Source: an uncultured bacterium (GTDB lineage Bacteria > Bacteroidota > Bacteroidia > Chitinophagales > Chitinophagaceae). From it: a stretch of 12,332 nt of DNA. This document shows positions 1 to 7,059 of the stretch, piece after piece (the first letter of the stretch is position 1; the number at the start of each line of letters is the position of its first letter). Made by a program: the position numbers and the translations under genes. Under the pieces are notes generated by a model. That model had not been told where the DNA came from. It did not search any database and saw only the letters and a list, made by a program, of their open reading frames with translations. The stretch spans positions 1 to 12,332 of the forward strand of contig CAJBPC010000034.1 of the NCBI GenBank assembly GCA_903957405.1. The letters run 5' to 3'.

Positions 1-116
1 ACCCGCAGGTAGTCGAAAACGCCATAGCCGCGCTGCAGGCCGAGGTCATTCAGCGGGATGCCCGCATCCGCAAGCGGGATATAGCTTCCCTGCACATAAC
101 AAACCGGTGTATTCAT
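1..116 (-). CDS. Class IV aminotransferase (PLP fold type IV), N-terminal 38 residues only
   Basis: This is the start of a gene that runs off the left edge. Translation of the minus strand from the ATG at 116-114 begins MNTPVCYVQG and continues through PLNDLGLQRGYGVFDYLRV. The pattern of an opening beta-hairpin followed by ND-x-G-x-x-x-GYGVFD-x-x-R is the N-terminus of the branched-chain / D-amino-acid aminotransferase and 4-amino-4-deoxychorismate lyase superfamily. Members use pyridoxal phosphate in the cytoplasm. The PLP lysine and all specificity residues lie off-window, so the substrate cannot be assigned. The ATG overlaps the TGA of the decayed peptidase upstream (ATGA at 116-113), which suggests the two were once translationally coupled. 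Confidence 0.8.
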   Translation of the reverse strand, partial: MNTPVCYVQGSYIPLADAGIPLNDLGLQRGYGVFDYLR

Positions 117-569
117 CTGATGATTCTTTTGTGTGCGTCAAGGATCGCCATGACCGTAGCGACAGGCAGACCTTCCACTTTTTTGCCGGCCTTGCCGGTC
201 GTGGTGCCAGACATGAACAGGGAGTTCAGTATGGCCTCTTCCGTCGCTTCTATCACGGCAAGAAAAAGCGGTGATACGAAATCGTCATGAAGCACGGGAA
301 CAATCCGCAGAGAGGCCGCTGGCTGATGGGAGATGCGGTGTCGGTGGAGAATGAGATCTCGTGATCCCCGCTGCCATGATGAGCGATGCCGCCCGTCCGC
401 AGAGAATCCCCCTGCACCAGCGTCATATGCCCCACCCTCACACCGGCGACATCCGTGATGGCATTCCCTCGCCCCGCCGGCATGACCCCGATCGCAGTCC
501 GAGTTCACGGACTGTCTTCGGTTGTGCGTGTGCGTTAGATAAACAGAGGACGGTGGGGCATATGGCCAT
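113..569 (-). pseudogene. Decayed DmpA/S58-family aminopeptidase with internal deletion and two frameshifts
   Basis: Three consecutive minus-strand frames together spell the two ends of an S58 (DmpA-like) N-terminal nucleophile peptidase. Frame 1 (569 to about 486) gives a short signal-like segment ending in SNAHAQ, then KTVRELGLRSG. Frame 2 (about 486 to 325) gives GRGNAITDVAGVRVGH, the family's N-terminal signature, then RTGGIAHHGSGDHEISFST, which matches the family's C-terminal region. Frame 3 (about 322 to 113) gives SPLFLAVIEATEEAILNSLF and ends at TGA 115-113. The family is about 350-375 residues long; about 150 codons remain, and the segment holding the catalytic serine is absent. The first frameshift falls at a four-C run (486-489 on the plus strand), where one more base restores the frame. 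The loss of the middle cannot be a sequencing slip, so I regard the gene as dead. Confidence 0.8.
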
Positions 570-597
570 GACTCGATGCGCATGTGTGATCACGACA

Positions 598-1419
598 TCA
601 AACTCCGCTGAAGATGGAAAATCCGCCATCCACCACCAACTGGGATCCCGTCACGAAGCGCGACGAATCGCTCAGCAGGAAGACCAGCGCACCGACGAGT
701 TCTTCGGGCTTTCCGAAGCGTTTGAACGGGGTCTGCCGGATGACAGAGGCACCGCGATCCGTGAATGTCCCGTCAGGGTTCGTGAGCAGGTTCCGATTCT
801 GTTCCGTGAGGAAGAATCCCGGTGTCAATGCGTTCATCCGGATCTTATCGCCGAAGCGTCGTGCGAGCTCGACGGCGAACCATTCGTTGTAGCAATCGAC
901 GCCGGCTTTTCCCATATTGTAACCCAGCACCTTCGTCACTGCGCTCTTGGAGTTCATGCTGGAGATGTTCACAATGCTGGCGGTCTCATTCTGTGCCAAT
1001 GCATCTCCGAAGATCTGTGTGGGAATGATCGTTCCCCATAGGTTGAGGTCCATCACGTATCGAAGTCCCTCGATGTTCATGTTGAAGATGTCGTCGTCGG
1101 GCTGTACGACACCCTGCGGCATATTTCCACCGGCAGCATTCACAAGTCCGTCTATCTTGCCGAAGAAAGCCAATGCCTTATCTTTTGCGGCGATCAGCTG
1201 TTCTTCATTCAGCACGTCAGCCACCAGCGCAAGCGCCGAACCTCCGGCCGCATTGATCGCGGCAGCCCTTTCCTCGGCCACTTTCTCGTTCCGACCGAGG
1301 ATGCCCACGGCTCCGCCGCAGGCGACGATGGCATCTATGAATGCACCACCCAATATCCCGGTACCACCGGTCACCACGACCACTTTTCCTGTCAGATCTG
1401 AAAGTCCCTGCCTGTTCAT
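598..1419 (-). CDS. D-mannonate oxidoreductase, short-chain dehydrogenase (SDR) type
   Basis: A 273-residue classical SDR. The nucleotide-binding motif TGGTGILG is at 17-24, NAAGG at 94-98, the structural Asn at about 126 (DLNLWGT), the catalytic Ser at 154 (NISSMNS), and Tyr167 and Lys171 in YNMGK. The segment TPGFFLTEQNRNLL and the ending DGGFSIFSGV are typical of the Bacteroidota SDR group annotated as UxuB-like. That group interconverts D-fructuronate and D-mannonate with NAD(P)H during hexuronate catabolism in the cytoplasm. It lacks a signal peptide, unlike the enzymes upstream. The start is preceded by an A/T-rich leader, common in this phylum. It sits 139 bases after the sulfatase, the last intact gene of the run. 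The function fits uronic acid release by the upstream lyase. A KduD-like or other polyol specificity cannot be excluded. Confidence 0.8.
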   Translation of the reverse strand: MNRQGLSDLTGKVVVVTGGTGILGGAFIDAIVACGGAVGILGRNEKVAEERAAAINAAGGSALALVADVLNEEQLIAAKDKALAFFGKIDGLVNAAGGNMPQGVVQPDDDIFNMNIEGLRYVMDLNLWGTIIPTQIFGDALAQNETASIVNISSMNSKSAVTKVLGYNMGKAGVDCYNEWFAVELARRFGDKIRMNALTPGFFLTEQNRNLLTNPDGTFTDRGASVIRQTPFKRFGKPEELVGALVFLLSDSSRFVTGSQLVVDGGFSIFSGV

Positions 1420-1558
1420 ATTTATTTATTTTTGGTTATTGATCAGCTTGTTCGTGCCTGTCCTGTAAAATTAATCGTCTCCTTGTTACCGTCACCGGTA
1501 TCGAAAGGAAAAAAATCCAGTCATGTCAGTTCAATAATGCCTGCTCATGCCCGCCGGA

Positions 1559-2956
1559 TCATTTCTTTATGGCCGATTGCGCGCGGATGTATTCGGCACG
1601 TTGTGTGAGGCCCAAGAATGACGGGGGTTTCAGCTCTTTTTCCCATGCACTGATCTTTCTCCTGAGCTTTCTGACGACGGACTTTTTTTCTTGAGCGAGG
1701 TCCCTTGTCTCGGAACGGTCGGCTCCCAGATCGAAGAGTGATGCCGTATCTGCACGCAGCAACATTTTTTTTTGATCGGAGCGGATGACCGCGTAAGATC
1801 TCTGGTCGTATTGCCGCCAGAAAAGGTATGGGTGTGGGGCGTTTTTGGCTTTACCGGTCAGGAAGGGTATGAGGTCGACGCCATCGATGGCTTGCTTCGG
1901 CCTGGGCGCGTCGGGGATACCCCCCAGGATGGTGGCCAGGATGTCGAAGGTGATCACCGGACGGTCGTACACCTTACCTGTCGGGATTTTTTCCGGCCAG
2001 CGCATCGCGAAGGGTACGCGGATACCGCCTTCATACAATCCTCCTTTTTTCCCCCTCAACGAACCATTACTGCTGCCGTTATCTGCCAGTGGCCCGCCAT
2101 TGTCGGATATGAACACCACCAATGTGTTTTTATCCAGTCCGGTCTCCCTGAGCTTTGCGAGCACCCTGCCGACGCCATCGTCCATGGCGCTGACCATTGC
2201 CGCATAATTCCGCCTTTTCTGGTCTTTGATATGACTGTACCGTTCCAGGTATGCAGGCGGTGCCTGTAAGGGATTATGCGGTGCATTGTAGGCCAGGTAG
2301 AGGAAGAAGGGATTCGACCTGTTCCTGTCGATGAAGGCAACCGCCTCCCGGGAGAATGCATCGGTGATGTATTCGGTTTCTGTGACGGGCTGCGTCCCAC
2401 GGTTGAGCAGTGTCCGGTAGCTGCCTTCTTCGGTAAAAACCTTCATGGGATCAACGATCCTCAGGCTGTCAGGGAAATACTGATGTCCGCCACCGAGAAA
2501 TCCGTAGAACTCACTGAAGCCGCGGGCCTGAGGCTGCAGGGAAGGATGTGCCCCGAGGTGCCACTTCCCGACCAGCATGCTCCGGTATCCTGCGCGCCCG
2601 AGGATATCAGCCATGGTCTCCTCTTCGCGGGACATCCCCATGCCTGCATCCGTGGGATAGTAGAGCACATTGCGTTCGTAGCCGAAACGCTGGCCGTAGC
2701 GGCCGGTGAGGAAACCGGCGCGGCTGGGGCTGCAGACGGAGAAGCTCACATATCCTGAGGAGAACATCACCCCCTCCCGCGCGATGCGGTCGATATGCGG
2801 CGTGAGGACATCCTCTGAGCCGTGAAAACCCACATCGGCATAACCCAGGTCGTCGGCGACCACGAGGACGAGATTCGGCTTTCCCTGCGCAGCGACATGG
2901 GCAGTGGACAACAAAAGAAACATGGAGGCGATGGCGAACGATGAATGTACTTTCAT
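1559..2956 (-). CDS. Secreted family S1 sulfatase (formylglycine-dependent)
   Basis: A 465-residue arylsulfatase-type enzyme that hydrolyses sulfate esters, probably on a glycan. Residues 1-23 form a signal peptide ending VAA-Q, with no lipobox, so a periplasmic or exported location is likely. The metal-binding pair D35-D36 lies in VVADDLGYAD. The formylglycine signature C75-S-P-S-R79 is intact and followed by LTGRYGQ. GKWHLG is at 130-135, a His-bearing NAPHNPL at 224-230, the metal-binding DNGG at 285-288 and RGKKGGLYEGG at 301-311. All core catalytic elements are therefore present and the length is normal. Cys75 must be converted to formylglycine by a maturase that is not in this window. 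The gene begins 56 bases after the GH30-like stop, consistent with one transcript. The S1 subfamily and the target sugar cannot be read from the sequence. Confidence 0.92.
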   Translation of the reverse strand: MKVHSSFAIASMFLLLSTAHVAAQGKPNLVLVVADDLGYADVGFHGSEDVLTPHIDRIAREGVMFSSGYVSFSVCSPSRAGFLTGRYGQRFGYERNVLYYPTDAGMGMSREEETMADILGRAGYRSMLVGKWHLGAHPSLQPQARGFSEFYGFLGGGHQYFPDSLRIVDPMKVFTEEGSYRTLLNRGTQPVTETEYITDAFSREAVAFIDRNRSNPFFLYLAYNAPHNPLQAPPAYLERYSHIKDQKRRNYAAMVSAMDDGVGRVLAKLRETGLDKNTLVVFISDNGGPLADNGSSNGSLRGKKGGLYEGGIRVPFAMRWPEKIPTGKVYDRPVITFDILATILGGIPDAPRPKQAIDGVDLIPFLTGKAKNAPHPYLFWRQYDQRSYAVIRSDQKKMLLRADTASLFDLGADRSETRDLAQEKKSVVRKLRRKISAWEKELKPPSFLGLTQRAEYIRAQSAIKK

Positions 2957-3012
2957 GTATGCGTATCCGTTATGCCTGGCCGGTCGACCATGACGAGTGA
3001 TTTTTTTATATG

Positions 3013-4923
3013 TCAGAACAAGGTAATGATCTGTCCCGGCTCCAGCTGGAGCTTTCCGCCCCTGACAAGCCCGGAGAGTGCCGCTTTCCGGTTGGCAGAG
3101 AACTGATCGGTGACTTCCGCTTCCCTGAATCCGGAGGCATCGAAGGTGACAGACATCTTCCGGGCGGACCGGTTCATGAGGATCATCGTCCGACCGTTAC
3201 CCTTTCCGAATGCAGACACCAGCAGGTCGCTGTCATCCGATGTCGCCTCTTCGCGTTGCATGCCCTTCAGCAGGTGTCGCGAATATGCCCCATAGACCCT
3301 CAGCTGGTCGGAGGATGGCTCGGGGGTGGAGTGATCGGTCCTGTTGACGCGAAAGAGGCTCCTTGTCCCATCGAAGCTGGCGTGCGGACCGTTGAGCAGT
3401 CCCCAGCAGTAAAGGATGCAGATGGCGTCCATCTTCGTGAGGTTCTTATGGTATAGCTGACCCATCTGGAACGCGATGCGATAGGAAAGATGCTGGTAGC
3501 GGGATTCATTCACGCAGAGCTCCGTCGACATGAAGGTCTTCCCCCCGACTTCTTTTTGCCATTCGGCTATCCGGATGTCGAAGCTGTCAGGGTTGATGAA
3601 AAAGTTCTGGTAGTCGTACATGTTCGCCGCGGAGTAGTCGATCGCATCCCACATCTCCTTCCGGCTCTTGAACTTCTTCAGGGCATCGATGCTTCCCTCC
3701 AGGGATGTGTGGTTATGCATGTGGATCTTCACATCCCCGAAGCCGTTTTCATCGAGCTTTCGGCGCAGGCTCGTCGTCATGGCGTACCACACATCGGCCG
3801 ACTGCGCCACCTCGTTCTGGATGCCCAGGATGGCGGGCGCCTTTCCGGTTTTGGCTTTCGCCTGCCGGCAATAGTCGAGCATGGTCATGGCATATCTTTC
3901 TTCATCCACGATCCGCTTCTCCTTGCCATCCTTGTCCTTCACGAGCTTGTACATCCAGGCAGGCAGTTTCCAGAACTCGAAGACGACGATGCCGCCCATG
4001 TCCTGTATGCGTTTGTTGTATTCGAAATCCACGATCTCCCCGTTGGGATAGTTGTCGCCGTAGTAGTGGATGACTGCATCTTCCTTTTTGTCCCAGTTGC
4101 TCAGATCCGGCTTGAGCATCTGTCCGATCGGGTACTCCCGGTGTATGAGCATGTTGTACTCCCGGATAAGCTTCCACCATTTCTCTTTCCCTTCATCGCT
4201 GAGTTCTCCGTAAGCCATGACGGAGGTCGTCGCGCCGAAACCGAGGATGGTCTGAAACCGCTTTGACCTGTCGACCCGCACGGCCACCTCTTTGATGGTC
4301 GGTTTGAGGATCGCCGCCCCGTATTCTCCCCTGACACCGTCGAAAGTGATCTGGTGTCGATCCACATCTATCAGGCATTCCTGCCTTGCGATCCGCCTTC
4401 CGTTGAGGCTCAGCTCGAGCTGTAGGTCGTGGCTCATCGACACGCCGAGCTCTCGCACCGCCTCACTCACGGGAACGGATACCTGAAGCCAGACGGCGTT
4501 CGCGTATCTAGGGATGGCGGGGCTTGAAGGAACGCGTTCGCCATGCAGACCGAAAGAGTCGTAGAACCGCTGGAGGAGGGTGATCGTATCGTTCTTCACC
4601 ACAACGGTGAATCCTCCGTATCGGCCGGTGAATATCCATTTGAAGGAATCCCCGTTGATGGAGATCTTGTCGAAAGAGATCTTTCGTTCAAAGATGGACG
4701 TGAGGTCATCGGACGGGTACACTCCGCGGAATTGACGGCCCACGCCCCAGATCTCGGCAGTCTCGCTCTGTATGGACCGGCTGAAGCGGGTGACTTCCTC
4801 CCATCCGGAGGCGAGAGGCTTCTGGGGATCGCCCTGACGGGCGGAGGAATCATGGTTGAAGAGAAACAAACAAGCGGAAAGGCTGATCATCCTGAGCAAT
4901 GAAAGGTTCAACTCAATATGCAT
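3013..4923 (-). CDS. GH30-like clan GH-A glycosidase with an extra N-terminal domain
   Basis: A 636-residue secreted protein. Residues 1-28 look like a signal peptide (SLSACLFLFNHDSSA); Met12 is a possible later start. Residues 40-215 form a mostly beta domain I do not recognise. From 222 a GH30-type barrel begins: QTILGFGATTS (224-234), then EFWKLPAWMY (316-325), then GIQNEV (367-372) with E371 as probable acid/base, and MSTELCV (465-471) with E468 as probable nucleophile. The last 95 residues (YGAYSRHLLKG, then VSAFGKGNGRTMILMNRSA) match the beta-sandwich that follows GH30 barrels. Known GH30 activities include beta-1,6-galactanase, beta-1,6-glucanase and xylanase. Next to galactan-type enzymes, action on beta-1,6-galactosyl side chains is plausible but unproven. 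It starts 27 bases after the SGNH gene and ends 56 bases before the sulfatase. Confidence 0.72.
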   Translation of the reverse strand: MHIELNLSLLRMISLSACLFLFNHDSSARQGDPQKPLASGWEEVTRFSRSIQSETAEIWGVGRQFRGVYPSDDLTSIFERKISFDKISINGDSFKWIFTGRYGGFTVVVKNDTITLLQRFYDSFGLHGERVPSSPAIPRYANAVWLQVSVPVSEAVRELGVSMSHDLQLELSLNGRRIARQECLIDVDRHQITFDGVRGEYGAAILKPTIKEVAVRVDRSKRFQTILGFGATTSVMAYGELSDEGKEKWWKLIREYNMLIHREYPIGQMLKPDLSNWDKKEDAVIHYYGDNYPNGEIVDFEYNKRIQDMGGIVVFEFWKLPAWMYKLVKDKDGKEKRIVDEERYAMTMLDYCRQAKAKTGKAPAILGIQNEVAQSADVWYAMTTSLRRKLDENGFGDVKIHMHNHTSLEGSIDALKKFKSRKEMWDAIDYSAANMYDYQNFFINPDSFDIRIAEWQKEVGGKTFMSTELCVNESRYQHLSYRIAFQMGQLYHKNLTKMDAICILYCWGLLNGPHASFDGTRSLFRVNRTDHSTPEPSSDQLRVYGAYSRHLLKGMQREEATSDDSDLLVSAFGKGNGRTMILMNRSARKMSVTFDASGFREAEVTDQFSANRKAALSGLVRGGKLQLEPGQIITLF

Positions 4924-4950
4924 GGCTATCTGTGTTTATGGTAAAATTTA

Positions 4951-5679
4951 TCAGAACATCTCTCCTATCATGACAGCGACGACCCGATGTCCGGCCTCAT
5001 TGGGATGGTTCGACTGGCTCATGTATCCCTCCATGCTTTCCCCTGCGAGGGCCTTCTGGCGGAATGCCGCATAACCATCCACCAGTCCGGTCCGGTATTG
5101 GCCTGCGAGTCCCCTGATCATGGCGGCATAAGCCATCAGCGGTGCATGTTCATCTTTTATATTTTCACGGGTGTCAGGGGTGGGTGTGATCAGTACGACT
5201 TTAACACCTAATGCCTGGGCGGCTTCGATCATCCTGCTCCAGGCGGCCCTTGCCCGTTCTATGCCGATGCGTCTGTCGTTGAGGGCATAGTCGATGAACA
5301 CGACATCCGGGCGCATGGTCAGCACTTGACTGGCAAAACGCTTTTGGCCATCCTCGGAGTGTTCCCCGCCGATGGCGGTGACGATCGCGTTCGTCACTGC
5401 GTGGGGATGCTTCTGTCGGATCAGCGACAACGACAACTGCGGATAGGAGGAGGAGCTGTTGACCACAGGCGTCTTGAAATATCCGGCCGGCACACTATGT
5501 CCGTGAAACACCAGGTTGACGGTTCGGTTATCGGGCCAGGTCTTGCCGAGCAGGGTGATGACCTCTCCGAGGTACGGGGCTGATTGCTGGCTGAAGGCGG
5601 CTAGCGCAGCATGTATGAGCAGGGATGTGAGTACTCCTTTCAAGCGTCGGATCAATTTTTGTGTGTGATTTTTTTCCAT
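4951..5679 (-). CDS. Secreted SGNH/GDSL-type hydrolase, probable carbohydrate esterase
   Basis: A 242-residue protein when started at the ATG at 5679-5677. The open frame extends back to 5820, but that extra part is Arg-rich, lies wholly inside the preceding gene and would bury the signal peptide (RRLKGVLTSLLIHAALAAFSQ), so I chose the internal start. The mature enzyme shows HGHSVPAGYF with Ser62 as nucleophile (block I is GHS rather than GDS), an oxyanion-type IGGEHS at 103-108, FIDYALNDR with N134 (block III), and SNHPNEAGH with H225 (block V). Family members are acetyl esterases or lipases; in a PUL, removal of acetyl groups from the glycan is likely. It overlaps the BNR_4 gene by 28 bases, suggesting coupled translation. 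The residue three before His225 is Gln rather than the usual Asp. Confidence 0.8.
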   Translation of the reverse strand: MEKNHTQKLIRRLKGVLTSLLIHAALAAFSQQSAPYLGEVITLLGKTWPDNRTVNLVFHGHSVPAGYFKTPVVNSSSSYPQLSLSLIRQKHPHAVTNAIVTAIGGEHSEDGQKRFASQVLTMRPDVVFIDYALNDRRIGIERARAAWSRMIEAAQALGVKVVLITPTPDTRENIKDEHAPLMAYAAMIRGLAGQYRTGLVDGYAAFRQKALAGESMEGYMSQSNHPNEAGHRVVAVMIGEMF

Positions 5680-7019
5680 TTCGGCTTCCAGTCCAGCACC
5701 TGTACCATCTGGCCGGGCATTCCGGAGCCGGTCTCGCCGTTGACCTGTTCGGTTCTTTGCACGAACAGGCTCAGGATCCCTTTCCGCTGCCAGCTTGCTG
5801 CATCGTAGGATGGTTCCCATGATCCGACGGATCTGTCTGAGAGGTCAAATCCGGACCAGTTCCCCCGGAGGATGTCAGGGGTCATTACGACCGCCGGGAG
5901 GCTTCCGGATATGGCATCCCGATAGATCATGAGCACTCTGGTCTTTTCGCCTTTTGTTGAGGCGAGTACCTGAGGCCGTGAAATAGGTATCCTGCGGGAG
6001 CCGCCGCCGCTAAGGGTGAAGGGTGTCTTGCGGAGGAAGGGGATGACGGAATGCCATCCATTGGCACCGTGGTATACGATCCGGTACTGCGGTACGCTGT
6101 CTCCCGCATCCCGCCAGTATGTCGCGATGTATGGGATGCCGCCGGCATCGGCACACATGCTGGTCTGGTTGATGAGGTCGCTGCCCTGTGGGATGCGCAT
6201 GGCGTATTCGGCGGATGCCGCATCGATGGGCATGTGATATGCACTGCCATCGGAACGCTGCCAGCCGGTGCCGCCGTCCACGGATCGCGCATAGCAGAGG
6301 TCATGGTTGCTTGCCACATCGGGTGTTTCGCGCCACACCCATGAAAGATGGATGGTACCTTTTGGATCGACAGCCATCTGCCAATAGGCGTTTCGCTTCC
6401 CCTCCCCATCGATCAGGTTGTCATGCATGCGGCGCCATTTCCCGGCAGCGGCGTCATACCGGTCAAGCACCAGGGTTCCGTTGCCGGATGCTCCGTTGCG
6501 GTACAGGAAAAGCAGGTCTCCACCGGGCATGTGGTAGAATTCGGGGTATGTGACCCTTGCCTCCAGACTCCCGACCATGGATTCGATGACATCCAGTTCA
6601 AGGGATAGCGGCGACCGGCTCCTTGCATAATGCAGGACACCGGAGTGATGGTCCCACGCCATGTGGAGGTGGCCCTTGCCGTCGAGTGCGATGCTGATGA
6701 CATTGTGCGCATCCCTTGCCTTGCCTCGGAAAGCCGTCCGCCGGAGCTCGAAGGCACCCTTGCCGTTCCTGCGCCGGCCCAGCACGACATGCCCCAGCGT
6801 GTCATAATATGCGATGAACTGCCATCCCTTACCGGTGACTAGCGGATCGCGGCGGAAAGGCTCCGTATTTACGGAACTCGCGGCCCATCCGATGCCCGCA
6901 TCAGTCGAAATGACACCTCTAGCCGCCCCGACACCGGCCTGTGCCATGAGGATGGTCGGGGTGAAGGTAACCATAACGGAAAGGCATACACGAAATATAG
7001 ATCTATGTCTCATGTTCAT
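5652..7019 (-). CDS. BNR_4 beta-propeller protein, probable polysaccharide lyase (PL24/25/42-like)
   Basis: A 455-residue secreted protein. Residues 1-26 form a signal peptide (ending TILMAQ). The rest is repeated beta-strand units as in seven-bladed BNR_4 propellers: ALDGKGHLHMAWDHHSG (111-127), AVDPKGTIHLSW (216-227) and RPQVLASTKGEKTRVLMIYRD (348-368). Seven-bladed lyases of families PL24, PL25 and PL42 use paired His plus Tyr and Arg. Here H105 (RDAHN), H125 (WDHH), Y158 (VTYPEF) and R174 (FLYRNG) sit with similar spacing: 20 between the His and 16 from Tyr to Arg. That supports eliminative cleavage next to a uronic acid, either inside ulvan-like chains or of rhamnosyl-glucuronate caps on arabinogalactan. 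The family match is firm; the lyase activity is inference. It follows the broken T9SS gene by 40 bases and overlaps the SGNH esterase. Confidence 0.75.
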   Translation of the reverse strand: MNMRHRSIFRVCLSVMVTFTPTILMAQAGVGAARGVISTDAGIGWAASSVNTEPFRRDPLVTGKGWQFIAYYDTLGHVVLGRRRNGKGAFELRRTAFRGKARDAHNVISIALDGKGHLHMAWDHHSGVLHYARSRSPLSLELDVIESMVGSLEARVTYPEFYHMPGGDLLFLYRNGASGNGTLVLDRYDAAAGKWRRMHDNLIDGEGKRNAYWQMAVDPKGTIHLSWVWRETPDVASNHDLCYARSVDGGTGWQRSDGSAYHMPIDAASAEYAMRIPQGSDLINQTSMCADAGGIPYIATYWRDAGDSVPQYRIVYHGANGWHSVIPFLRKTPFTLSGGGSRRIPISRPQVLASTKGEKTRVLMIYRDAISGSLPAVVMTPDILRGNWSGFDLSDRSVGSWEPSYDAASWQRKGILSLFVQRTEQVNGETGSGMPGQMVQVLDWKPKWKKITHKN

Positions 7020-7059
7020 GTCACTGTCGGATATGATCTTGCGATCAATGTCTTTTTTC

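Noticed and set aside
361..1041. 226-codon plus-strand open frame
   Set aside because: It lies antisense to the SDR gene and the peptidase remnant, both of which have clear family motifs; its translation is His- and Arg-rich with no domain.
1487..1500. TACCG / CGGTA inverted repeat between the sulfatase and SDR genes
   Set aside because: Five pairs with a four-base loop and no following T-run in the direction of transcription; expected by chance.
1420..1558. Search for Bacteroidota promoters (TTG with TAnnTTTG) here and in the other minus-strand gaps
   Set aside because: No gap shows a matching pair at suitable spacing, so no promoter is annotated.
3490..4266. 258-codon plus-strand open frame
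   Set aside because: It is a mirror frame of the GH30-like gene, which carries the catalytic motifs; long antisense frames are expected at this GC content.
5680..5820. 47-residue N-terminal extension of the SGNH hydrolase
   Set aside because: It is Arg-rich, lies wholly within the BNR_4 gene and would place the signal peptide internally; the ATG at 5679 gives a normal export signal.
7034..7047. TGATC-loop-GATCA hairpin upstream of the BNR_4 gene
   Set aside because: The stem is only five pairs with no T-tract on the transcribed strand, so it is not a credible terminator.
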